Assembly: GCA_030760725.1 (NCBI GenBank)
Contig: JASWHV010000012.1
Location: 35,805,652-35,869,651, forward strand
Source of the DNA: Neostapfia colusana
Taxonomy: Eukaryota > Streptophyta > Magnoliopsida > Poales > Poaceae
Direction of reading: 5' to 3'
Length of the DNA: 64,000 nt
Shown: positions 46,639 to 58,400 of the stretch, one piece after another
Numbering within the stretch: position 1 is the first letter of the stretch
Layout: each line of letters starts with the position of its first letter
Position numbers and translations under genes: made by a program
The notes under the pieces: model-generated
Told to the model about the DNA's origin: nothing
The model's input: only the letters and a program-made list of their open reading frames with translations
Database searches by the model: none

Positions 46639-47993
46639 CTGCAAGAAACAAAATTTTAAGTCAATCAAAATTATATCTCAGTAGTAAGTGAAGATAAGTA
46701 AAACATGAATATGTCATGAACTTTATGAAAGCATAACCACATTCATGTTTAAACAAATCTTAAGTACGCTAAACTAATCAGCTGAACTACCCTGACCAGT
46801 TCACACAAACTCCAAATTTTACTCAAGTTAACTACAGATTCTTGACTTGAGTTCAATACCAAATTTGTAGTAAACTTCAGTATCTTTCCAACGGTATATC
46901 ATGTGCTCCATAAAGATTTTTCTACAGGAAGTTATGGCTTAAAAACAAAAGGTCCAGAGAGGGTTTTTGCTACTGTCCTGGTTCTGAACAGTTTGCTTTC
47001 AACTGGACTTTTCACCCACTTAACGTGTGATCTTCCTCTGGATGTCTACAAAGAAATTGTAGAGCACATGAAAATCTTTTCAGAACTGTATCATACACCT
47101 TAATTGGTTCAATCTACTCAGAGTTATGCTCTGTTAAAGTCCAGAAAGAATTTCTGCCAGAAACAGAGCACTCTGTTTTTGAAAACTTGGACGCCTAGTC
47201 ATGCTTTCAGTTGAATCTTAGCTCAAAATAAGAGTTTAGTAACTAATACTGGTTTCAAACTTCCATTTTTAGTTGAATGTTTGTTCATGATTCATTTCTT
47301 CATAGGGAAGAGGATTATATGTTTAGTACGGTGTCGGTGCACCGTAAGAATCATGTCAGTACTACGATGCCTCACCAAAAGAAAAATCCTAACCGGATTA
47401 CACGGCATATACGTATGATCAGTGGCACTAAGACGGTCTCTCGTGCACATGTACTACACGGGATACGTACATGGTTAGTACCTGCAGAAGAACACTCAAT
47501 AGTGGTCCACTCAAAGGTTGTTTCATTTCAGGCAGTTCCACATTTGAAAGTAAATTCAAACGCCCGTATCATTGCCATACGGCCGCCCTTGAGTTAAGTC
47601 ACGTCTCAAGGTACGTGATCGTGTTTCAACACCACACGACGGGCAACCCGAGTATATCATGAACGGGTCATCACGGTTGGGAATCTTATCAACACAATGG
47701 ATAGCACCTACTGCCCTGCAGGGCACGCCGATGGCAAGCGCTGCGTATGTCCTCCTAGGCTACTTCTAGAAGAACACACTATCGCGTTACTGACCACACG
47801 ATGGGGTCTCCACTTACTTGCCTAATGCACGCTAGGGATCAGCGTTTCATATGAACTCAGGAACATGAAGAATCCAAGAGTTTCATATTAACGCCTCACA
47901 CCAAGCTGTGAGACCTATCCCTGAACCACATTCCTCGTCAGGGGAGCTAACCGAAATTGAACCACTTTCTGTGGTGTTCCTTACCATGCTTAC
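46639..47993 (-). other. Putative leader intron, first C internal region
   Basis: CTG then GTAAGCATGG (47993) to TTTTGTTTCTTGCAG (ends 46639), the best polypyrimidine acceptor of all the copies, two bases before the former gag start. Length 1355 bases. Confidence 0.45.
47712..47725 (-). promoter_or_regulatory. Leader palindrome TGCCCTGCAGGGCA (first C copy)
   Basis: Same perfect palindrome as in element A, inside the putative leader intron. Confidence 0.4.
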
Positions 47994-48169
47994 CAGAGCG
48001 TAGGTGCGTCGTTACATAATCAAAATTCAGAATTATAACACATAAGTTAGTTCTGCCACTTTAAGTAACTATACTACTATAGTCCTTATGTGGGCCTAAT
48101 ACCGTTTCCTCACCGTATCCTAAGTTTTTATCGTAATACGATCCTTACTCCGTGCGCTATTACCAATGC

Positions 48170-48182
48170 GGCTCTGATACCA
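48170..48182 (-). other. Primer-binding site, initiator Met tRNA (first C copy)
   Basis: The minus strand reads TGGTATCAGAGCC, three bases from the LTR2 edge. Confidence 0.9.
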
Positions 48183-48244
48183 CGCTGAGAGGGCCCGACC
48201 TCAATCACGGGGCCGTGCCGCCTCACCCGGGAATCGCATTGGGT

Positions 48245-48265
48245 GGTGCCGTGTTATGCGGCACC
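48245..48265 (-). promoter_or_regulatory. LTR terminal hairpin GGTGCCG/CGGCACC (C array LTR2)
   Basis: Seven-base stem, seven-base loop TGTTATG. On the sense strand it follows the poly(A)-signal region, near the LTR end. Confidence 0.5.
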
Positions 48266-48725
48266 CAACAGCACACATATAAGGAACAATGTATTACATA
48301 AATCAAAGTGGAAGCTTACAATTGTTCTTCGTAAATAATTTACATAAAATAGCTACAGCGGAAGTCTATAAACAGCTCACGTTGATTATCTAAGAAGCAC
48401 TCGAGAAGGGGTCCAGCCCGCGGACTCCTCTCGCTAGCAACACGAAGACACGGCAGCGGCTAGGTTGTCCAAGTGTGACATGACTCGGAAGTTTCCGAGT
48501 CTCACCGGACAACCTTCTTTATAGCGTCGATGCTTACCTGCAAAACCACTTATATAGCAAGAGTGAGCACAAAGGCTCAGCAAGACTTAACCGTCTCTCC
48601 TAAGACATGAAACTCTACATGAAAGTAACCTAAGACTTCAGACTGTCATTTGCGAAAAGACTCGCCTACGAGTTCATCCTTAACTTTCAGATTTTAGCCA
48701 CAATAGTAGTGACCTTGCGCCCAGC

Positions 48726-48772
48726 AACATTGGAACTCCACAATCAAACAAGAAACGCTTCATTCCAATGTT
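48726..48772 (-). ncRNA. Covarying LTR hairpin, C array LTR2 copy
   Basis: AACATTGGAA/TTCCAATGTT stem and conserved loop, identical to the LTR1 copy. Confidence 0.5.
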
Positions 48773-51700
48773 ACTTGTCCCAAGGTGAAAAATAACTTTA
48801 GTTTGCTCTATCTCTACTTCAAACATGGTTTTCATGCAATTTATAATTAGCATAACAGCATTTAAAACTTTTGCAAACTATTCCCACACAACTTGATTAC
48901 TACGTCACAGCGCAGTGAGCAAGTGGTACTCATAACCACGAGGGACGGTGATTCGAATCAAACACTACCCGGATAACTCGACACATACGCCCGCCTTTGA
49001 AGACCCATCTCTGGCATCCTTCATTACGTCATATGTGGCCACCTTTCGCAGGACACTAGACTGTAGAACCGGTCGCGCCGTCTTGGGCTCATAGGTCTAA
49101 CGAGACGATGTGGTATGCCTCTACAATCCATTGAACCTAGTACATCGGTTTCCTGGTTCCCATATGTCAGTAAGCATCTGGTACACAACTCAATACCTGC
49201 TCCTGGGTGCCGCACACGCATCGGTCCTTAACCGACACAGGCAGAGCTACTCGACCAAGACCTCATCTTGTTGCTGCCTAACCATCCTGCCCGGTCTCAT
49301 CTTTAGAAATGTAAACTTTAGTTTGCCCTCTTTTTCCATCTACACCCAGGTAGTCCCGTCTACAGCTCGCGAGTAGATTCCAACTACTCGACTTCTACCG
49401 GATGTCCTACGCTATTTAGCATGGCCTTATCCTACAGCGATGACCCAATTATACCATTGACCTCAGGGTTCATGTTTGGTTATGCAAGTGGAGTATAAAA
49501 CATCCTTGACCTAATGCACATACAAACTTTGACTAATAGTAGTGAACAAAGGGAAAACTTTAAAAACAACTTAAGTGCAAACCAGGGCTTGCCTTGGTTT
49601 TGCAGGTGACTAAAGTCAGATGATGTGAAGTTAGTTGCTGATGACTTGAAGTTCACTTCCTGACCTTCTTGCTCCTTAATCCAAGCTTAATTCCTCCTTC
49701 ACTTTCCACGTTTACTCACTACACGTTATGAATATGCATACATGTTTAATTATAAAACTTTTGCTAACCAGTGCTAAAGACAAGTTTTAAAACTGGAACT
49801 CTGTTTAAGAATTTAACATGAAACTGGTGCTAGTGGTTTGGGTTTGTGTTTAAGTACTAGGATCAAGTGATGAGTGGGGTTTCATCACATGGGTGGGGAT
49901 TAGCTAATGAGGTTGGACAGGACATAATGATCCAGGGCTCCAATGGAGCTGGAAATTTTCTTTTGAGTTCCTTGTCACAAGAAGGCCCTCTGGACCAAAA
50001 TTCAGAATATTTCACTAAGTAGATCACCCAGAACAATTCCCTAAGCATTTATCCAAACAGGAATTAATTCGGAATAAATTTGCACTTTCATGCAAATTTA
50101 AGTGAACTATAATTTCCTACATAGCTCTGGGAGTACACATGAATTTTCCTAGTATTTTTGGAGCTAAGGAATGCCCTGAACTGAATTTCCAAGTTTTGGA
50201 AATTTCCTGAAAATGTTTCTGTATTCATTTGAATACAGAAATTTGAAACCAGAATTACCCAAACCAAATCAACTCCAAATGAGTTTAAACATTTACAGGA
50301 GTCTCTAACATCCCAAAGAATATCCTGGCAAAATTTGGGGATTTTTGGATGAACCAAACTCCCTCTAAAATTCTTTTGCTGAAAAGCTTTAAAGAATTTT
50401 CCGGAATTTCCTATTGGTTTTCCTGCAAATTGGGTTGCATATTTGTATAGAGTTTTTCATCCTGAATCCAACCCAATTTGAATCACTAAATTTGGAGCTT
50501 CCTAGCAAAAGTTATGAGGTTCTAAAGTTTGAACTAAATCTGGAATTCAAATTAATTCGGGAAATGTTCAAACTCTGCCTTTGGGTCCACCCTACACGTG
50601 TCAGCCACCGGAATCACGCCACACGGGGCCACAGACCCTTTCCCGCGTTGTCGCAAAGGATCCCGGGGCCGCAGCTGATCGGGGATTTAATTTTTCCGCC
50701 ACTGACACGTGGGACCCAGCGGTCATTTTCATCCCCGAGCCGTTTTCTTTTTCCCGCGCCGCCCCCTCGCCCGAAACTCGTCGGGGCTCTCCGGAGTCGG
50801 CTCCCCGGCCGTCTCCCGGCTCGATACTTGCTGCCTGAGGGTTTTTAGGGACGAGCAATCCACTGGTGCATTGATCTCGGACCGCTGGTGACCGGAAAAC
50901 GGTCGGCGACGTGCGCACCTTTCGGTACAGCCTCGGCGCCGTGGCCCGAGCACCCTAGCGCGCCAAACGTTCGGTGGATCCGCTCTATAGCACCAGTGGA
51001 GGTCAGGCAAGTTCGGCACGGCCTCAAACGGGCTAGGAAATGGCGGCAACCTGGTTGTCACCGTGCGCCCGCGCGTTCCCGCCATGGCCGCCGATGGACG
51101 AACTCGAAATTAGCTGCCCCTACTCACTGCTAAGCTATAGTTGCGAAGGAAAAAGGATCCCTATCCTCTCTAGCTTCTGTGTGCGCAAAATAAACAACTT
51201 TAACCGAGAATTAAGCGTCGATTTCTGAAACTCTTACCTGCGGGTAGGTTTTCCTCGTCCGAGAGGAAAACTTGAAATTCCCGAGCTATGTTGCACGGCT
51301 CGAGCTGAAACTCGGGGGAGAGCAGCGTGAAGTCCCGCCGCGTCTCGGCGGGTGCTTGCTCGGCCGTGAAAAGCCTCGGTATGAGCTGCCCACGGTGACC
51401 CGAGTTGACTTTTCGCCGGTGAGCTTCAGTACCTCACGTTGATCGTTTAATTGGGCGCCCCACGAGCTAGGAATGTCGGGGCCGAGCTGTGGAGGATCTT
51501 GTACACTCGCTAGCGCTCCCTTTTTGTGTGGACGGCTCGAGCAACCGGGCGTGCGAGCTGGTGTGCAACTGAAGGAGGCAGAGGCGTTGCCAGCGGCTGC
51601 TTTTCGGGCGCGGAAGCAGAAGAAAGACGCGAGCACGAGTGAAGAACTTCGTGTTTGCCTTGGTGGGAAGGATAGGCGCCGGGTGAACCGCCTCTGGCTC

Positions 51701-52383
51701 CCGCGCATGGGGGGGCAGCTCGAGCAGGAGGTGGCGGTAGCGCCCTCGGCGACGTTCGGTGCAGACCCAGTGGTGATCGAGTCAAAACAGATAAGTGACT
51801 TAGGCAGTAAGTTATTCCCCTCACTCTATGACAATTGGGGCCCACAGCTCCTCTCCCTAATGTCTCCAAACTTTGACACCTTGTAAATTCAGCTGTGACG
51901 GATCCAAATTCAAAGGCCATTTTGCCATTTGACAATTTGTGCCACAGATTCAAGTTTAATTTCAAATTTGGGTGAAATTTACAAGTCCTTTGGATATTTC
52001 TATCAAAGCACCTCCAAATTTGCTCAAAACTTGGCCCTCTGATAATTTGGACCTGAGGAATTCAAATATATCCTCTGATCTTTGATTTGGCCATTGAAAA
52101 TACAACTTTTTAAACAACATTTTGAATTCCCTCTTTTGAAAATGCCCTTCTTCCTTTTGAAGTGACTCTCTTAATTCAAACTGAATTCAAAGTTTTATTG
52201 CACACGCCAACACTTTCATGAGTAACACAAAAGTTTTTGTAAGTCCCATTTCTTGTATATAAACTCAACTTTTATTTATAGCTCAAGTTTTATTTTTACA
52301 TGTTTTGGGACTTTTACATTACTCCCCCCTTAAAAAGAATCTCGTCCCGAGATTCAAGATTAAGGACAATGCGGGGAGGATGA

Positions 52384-55300
52384 CTACCGAACATAAGCCT
52401 CTAATAGCTCCGGATGATTGCGCTGCAAATACTCCTCGCTTTCCCATGTAGCTTCCTCCGACGTGTGATTTTCCCATAGCACTTTGAAAAATCGCAACGT
52501 CCGATTTCTTGTCTCGCGAATCTTCTCATCAATTATCCGGGTTGGTCGCTCAACATACGTAAGGTCCGGCTTCAAATCTTCTATGCCCTCCGTGAGAATC
52601 TCCGTTGGAACTTTCAAACACTTCCGCAACTGAGATATGTGGAAGACGTTATGAACTCCGGCTAAGGCTGCCGGCAGCTCCAAACGGTATGCCACGGGTC
52701 CACACCTTTCAATGACAATGAAGGAACCGACAAAACGTGGAGCTAATTTTCCTTTCACTCCAAATCGGTGAATTCCTTCATAGGAGATACGCGGAGGTAC
52801 ACGTGGTCCCCAACATGGAAATCCAGAGGACGATGGCTCCTATCCGCATAGCTTTTTTGTCTGGACTGAGCGGGCTTTCAGATTTTCTTGAATAAGCCTT
52901 ACCCGCTCTTCAGCTTCATTTACGAGATCCACCCCGTAAATCACTCTCTCGCCAGATTCACACCAGTTCAAGGGTGTGCGGCACTTCCGGCCGTAGAGAG
53001 CTTCATACGGCGCCATTTTGATACTTGATTGATACCCGTTGTTATATGAGAACTCTGCCAACGGTAAGTGATCATCCCAGCTCTTACCGTGGTGGATGGC
53101 ACATGCTCTCAGCATATCTTCAAGTATTTGATTCACCCTCTCTGTTTGCCCATCGGTTTGAGGGTGATACGCGGAGCTTCGAATCAATTTGGTTCCCAAG
53201 GATGCGTGTAGCTGCTCCCAGAAACGAGCAACAAACAACGCGCCTCGATCGGAGATGATTGTCCGGGGAACTCCATGTAGGCACAAGATCCGTGCTATGT
53301 ATAACTCCGCATACTGCTTGGAGGTGTATCTGGTATGCACGGGGATGAAGCGTGCCGATTTGGTCAATCGGTCCATGATTACCCAAATCGAGTCATGGTG
53401 ATGGGAGGTCATCGGCAACCCAACGATGAAATCCATACTCAAGTCTTCCCACTTACATGCCGATATTTGTAGCGGTTGCAGCAAGCCCGACTTCTTCACA
53501 TGGTCGGCCTTAACTCTTCGACACGTATCACATTCTAAAACGTATTTTGCAACTTCACGTTTCATATGTGTCCACCAAAACTTCTTCCGGAGGTCTTGGT
53601 ACATTTTATTGCTGCCAGGATGAATAGAAAATTTGGATAAGTGAGCCTCATCCAAAATCTTCTTCCGCAGCCTCATATCACGGGGTACGACTATCCGGTC
53701 CTTGAACCATAGGGTGTATTCATCATCTAACCGGAAACATTTCATCTCCCCGTTCTTCAACCTCCTGTTGATATGAGCCATGCCCTTGTCTTTCTTTTGA
53801 GCTTCCATAACCTCCTCTCTTATTGTGGGTATGAGATCTAGATTATGTAGAGCTCCATATGGAACCAAGTAGAGGCTTGGCTCTTCCTCTTCTATCGGCG
53901 CAATGGTCAAGTTATTAATATGAGACTTCCGGCTGAGTGCATCGGCAACCACATTTGCCTTGCCTGGATGATAATGAATTTCAATCTCATAGTCCTTGAT
54001 CAGCTCCAACCATCACCGTTGTCGCATATTCAACTCTTTCTGAGTGAATATGTACTTCAAGCTTTTGTGGTCGGTGTAGAGATGAACCAGATTTCCCAAT
54101 AGGTAATGTCTCCACATATTCAAAGCTAGTACCACGGCGGCAAGCTCGAGATCATTAGTTGGATAATGTTGCTCATGATTCCATAATTTTCGTGATCCAT
54201 ATGCGACCACACGTCCTCCTTGCATGAGTACACAACCAAGCGCGATGCCAGACGCATCACAATAAACATCAAAAGGCTTGGTTGTATCCGGTTGATCCAG
54301 AACCGGGGCTGTTGTGAGGTGTTTCACCAACGCTTGAAAAGCTTCCTCACAGGGCTTGCTCCAATCATACTTGATGCCCTTCTTCAGTAGCTCCGTCATT
54401 GGTTTGGAGATTTTTGAGAAGCTCGGGATGAACCTCCGATAATAACCCCCCAAACCCAAGAAGCTACGAACTTCATGGACTGATGTTGGAGACTTCCATT
54501 TCAGCACTTGTTCAATCTTGCTTGGATCAACAGCAATGCTTTCTGCTGAAATAATATGCCCAAGAAATGGCACTTGGTTGATCCAAAATTCACATTTACT
54601 AAACTTTGCATAGATCTTATGATCCCTCAGTCGTTGGAGCACAATATGCAAATGTTTATCGTGATCCTCTTCTGATTTGGAATAGACCAAGATGTCGTTG
54701 ATGAACACCACGACGAACTGATCCAGCTCCGGCATGAACACCGAGTTCATAATATACATGAAGTGAGCCGGAGCATTGGTCAACCCAAATGACATGACAA
54801 CATACTCATAGAGTCCGTATCTTGTCGAGAATGCTGTTTTTGGGATATCTTCCGCTCGAATCTTAATTTGATGATATCCTGACCTAAAGTCCATCTTGGA
54901 GAAGACTTTAGCACCCACCAGCTGATCGAAGAGGATATCAATTCTTGGTAGTGGATACTTGTTCTTTATCGTCACAGCATTCAAAGGACGATAATCGACG
55001 CATAGCCTCAGCGTCTCATCCTTCTTCTTCACAAATAAAGCTGAGCAACCCCATGGTGATGAACTTGTACGAATAAACCCCTTGTCCATCAGATCCTTGA
55101 GTTGCTCCTTCAGTTCTGCTAGTTCATTCGGAACCATTTTGTATGGTCTCCGAGAGATTGGCGTGGTTCCCGGTATCAACTCTATTTTGAACTCCACCTC
55201 GCGCTCAGGTGGTAGGCCTGGAAGATCTTCGGGAAACACGTCCGGATATTCACGGACTACAGGAATGTCTTGTAACTTGCATGCCTCGGCATTACATACT

Positions 55301-56847
55301 TCCGGGTCTTTGGAAACCGCTTCGCCGAGATACAATGTTTGACGTCCGTGAAGTGGAGAGTCCAAGTGAACGCTTCTGTTATCGATGTCCAGAACAGCCT
55401 TATGGAAGGTCAACCATGATATTCCCAATATGGCATTGATTCCTTGGTCTTAGATAATGATGAGGGTGGTAGGATAATTTCTCCACCCAAGCAAAGTGGT
55501 GCTCGAGAAACGACTTCAGTAGTTGATATGTCTCCACCTGGCGAATGAATAAGGTAAGAACCTTTTGTGATAGTTGTGGAGATCTGATCCCGGATCTCCG
55601 TCGCCCTGCTAATGAAGTTATGTGTCGCAGCAGAGTCGAATAAAATGACAACCGACTTGTCATTTAAGGTGAACCTGCCGGCAAGAACAGGTCCTCCCTT
55701 TGGCAGATCGTCAACTGACACATAATTGACTGTTCCCACTTTGGACATAGCTTTTCTTTGCTGCCCAAGATCACACTGTGGGACTGGACCCGCAGACACA
55801 ATGTTGCTGCTCGGTTCAGTTGCTTCATTGACGTTGAGCTCATTGTCAACGTGAAGTGGGACCGCACTTGGTTCAGCTGAGAAATCACCTTGTTCATCTT
55901 CAACCTCTTGAGGGCAATAATATTCTGGTGCACTTTGTTGATACTGAGGTACATGAGAAACAAGTTGCTGCTGCGGTGGAGGTGAATAAGACCTCTGTGG
56001 AGTATAAGAGTCGTCACACTCGCAGAATGATTGCACCTCTTGTGGAATCTCTCGACCGGAAGGTGAACTGATTACCAACCGATACTTTTGAGGCAGATAA
56101 TTGCATTCATTCTGTGATGAGTCCCTCCCCGTCTTTTCTTTGAGGTAGAGATTGGAATAATATTTCTGAGTGATAGCACAACTCACAAACTCATCAAAAT
56201 TCTCTTGGCTAACTTGAGCCAATTAACATCGCAGCCTAGTGGTCAGCCCTAGGTAAAAGGGATAACCCTTCATGGCTGGTGACTTCACATAGTCAGGGAC
56301 ATATTAGGCTAAGCGATTGAATTCCTTCGCATACTCAATAACACTCATGTCACCTTGCTTTAGGTTCCAGAATTCATCATGGCTTGTTTGCATTATGCCG
56401 CAGGGATTAAACGAGCACGAAATGCAGCCTGGAACTCCGCCCATGTGACACGATGCCCTGCTGGTTGGACAGCAAGGTATTCTGTCCACCATGCTCCAGC
56501 AAAACCGTGAAGCTGCTGAGCGGCATATAGAGTCTTCGAGAATTGATCACATTGGATCAACCCAAACTTGGACTCAATGGCATGTAACCAGTGATTTGCT
56601 TCACAATGTCAGCAGCCTCAGAGAATACCGGCGGTTGTGTCGCCAAGAAATCCAGATACGTGCTCGGGGTTGGCATGTGATGCTGAGCTTCTCTATTTAT
56701 GCCTTGTTGAACCAGAGTTTGGAGGGTTTCATTAATCTTTGCCATAATTTCATCCAATCCGGTTGGCGATGGCTCTTGTGATGAAGTCGAGTCATTCCGA
56801 CCTCGACTTGAACCTCCAATCTCCATCTGAGAGTGTGTGCGTACCGT
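52384..56847 (-). pseudogene. gag-pol: Gag-pol of the second C internal region, inactivated
   Basis: Ends at 52384 with the same chromodomain as the first copy (VLWENHTSEEATWE). Shared with the first copy: no zinc knuckle, protease DSAATHN, the gag TAA (56306-56304), the one-base loss near 55478 with the following TAA, and the TGA at 54012-54010. Private: start codon ACG (56847-56845), a one-base loss in gag near 56400, a frame break near 56600, RT FIDD changed to FIND (codon 54699-54697), and frame breaks near 52770 and 52870. The integrase finger CDTCRR and core MDFI are intact here. Confidence 0.9.
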
Positions 56848-56848
56848 A

Positions 56849-58208
56849 CTGCAAGAAACAAAATTTTGAGTCAATCAAAATTCAATATCAGTAGTAAGTG
56901 AAGATAAGTAAAACATGAATATGTCATGAACTTTATGAAAGCATAACAACATTCATGTTTAAACAAATCTTAAGTATGCTAAACTAATCAGCTGAACTAC
57001 CCTGACCAGTTCACACAAACTCCAAATTTTACTAAAGTTAACTACAGATTCTTGTCTTGAGTTCCATACCAAAGTTGTAGTAAACTTCAGTATCTTTCCA
57101 ACGGTGTATCATGGGCTCCTTAAAGATTTTTCTACAGGAAGTAATGGCTTAAAAACAGAAAGGTCCAGAGAGGGTTTTTGCTACTGTCCTGGTTCTGAAC
57201 AGTTTGCCTTCAACTGGACTTTTCACCCACTTAACGTATGATCTTCCTCTGGAGGTCTACAAAGAAGTTGTAGAGCACTTGAAAATCTTTCCAGAACTGT
57301 ATCATACACCTTAATTTATTCAACCTACTCAGAGTTATGCTCTGTTAAAGTTTTCCAGAAAGAATTTCTGCCAGAAACAGAGCACTCTGTTTTTGAAAAC
57401 TTGGACGCCTAGTCATGCTCTCATTTGGATCTTAGCTCAAAATAAGAGTTTAGTAACTAATACTGGTTTCAAACTTCCATTTTTAGTAGAAAGTTTGTTC
57501 ATGATTCATTTCTTCATAGGGAAGAGGATTATATGTTTAGTACGGTGTTGATGCACCATAAGAATCATGTCAGTACTACGTTGCCTCACCAAAAGAAAAA
57601 TCCTAACTGGATTACACTGGCATATACGTATGATCAGTGGCACTAAGACGGTCTCTCGCGCATGTGTACTACACGGGATACGTACGTGGTTAGTACCTGC
57701 AGAAGAACACTCAATAGTGGTGCACTCAAAGGTTGTTTCATTTCAGGCAGTTCCACATTTGAAAGTAAATACAAACGCCTGTATCATTGCCATACGGCCG
57801 CCCTTGAGTTAAGTCACGTCTCAAGGTACGTGATCGTGTTTCAACACCACACGACGGGCAACCCGAGTATATCTTGAACGGGTCGTCACGGTTGTTAATG
57901 TTATCAGCCCAATGGATACCACCTACTGCCCTGCAGGGCACGCCGATGGAAAGCGCTGCGTATGTCCTCCTAGGCTACTTCCAGAAGCACACACTATCGC
58001 GTTACTGACCACATGATGGTGTCTCCACTTACTTGCCTAATGCACGCTAGGGATCAGCGTTTCATATGAACTCAGGAACATGAAGAGTCCAAGAGTTTCA
58101 TATTAACGTCTCACACCAAGCTGTGGGACCTATCCCTGAACCACATTCCTCGTCAGGGGAGCTAACCAAAATTCAACCGCTTTCGGTGGCGTTCCTTACC
58201 ATGCTTAC
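56849..58208 (-). other. Putative leader intron, second C internal region
   Basis: Same ends as in the first copy (GTAAGCATGG to TTTCTTGCAG), 1360 bases. Confidence 0.45.
57927..57940 (-). promoter_or_regulatory. Leader palindrome TGCCCTGCAGGGCA (second C copy)
   Basis: Perfect palindrome kept although the surrounding sequence has changed in places. Confidence 0.4.
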
Positions 58209-58384
58209 CAGAGCGTAGGTGCGTCGTTACATAATCAAAATTCAGAATTATAACACGTAAGTTAGTTCTGCAACTTTAAGTAACTATACTACTATAGTCC
58301 TTATGTGGGCCTAATACCGTTTCCTCACCGTATCCTAAGTTTTTATCGTAATACAATCCTTACTCCGTGCGCTATTACCAATGC

Positions 58385-58397
58385 GGCTCTGATACCA
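58385..58397 (-). other. Primer-binding site, initiator Met tRNA (second C copy)
   Basis: TGGTATCAGAGCC on the minus strand, three bases from LTR3. Confidence 0.9.
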
Positions 58398-58400
58398 CGC

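Larger units (their letters stand above)
48186..52318 (-). repeat. C array LTR2, shared middle LTR
   Basis: Intact 4133 bp LTR, TGAGAGGGCC to CTTTTACA. It acts as the 5' LTR of the first internal region and the 3' LTR of the second. It shows the empty B target (TCATGTTTGGTTATGC at about 49471). GC-rich island at about 50580-51790. Confidence 0.93.

Noticed and set aside
48186..58400. Two independent C insertions side by side
   Set aside because: The middle LTR is shared, there is no target duplication at inner borders, and the outer duplication is single and exact.
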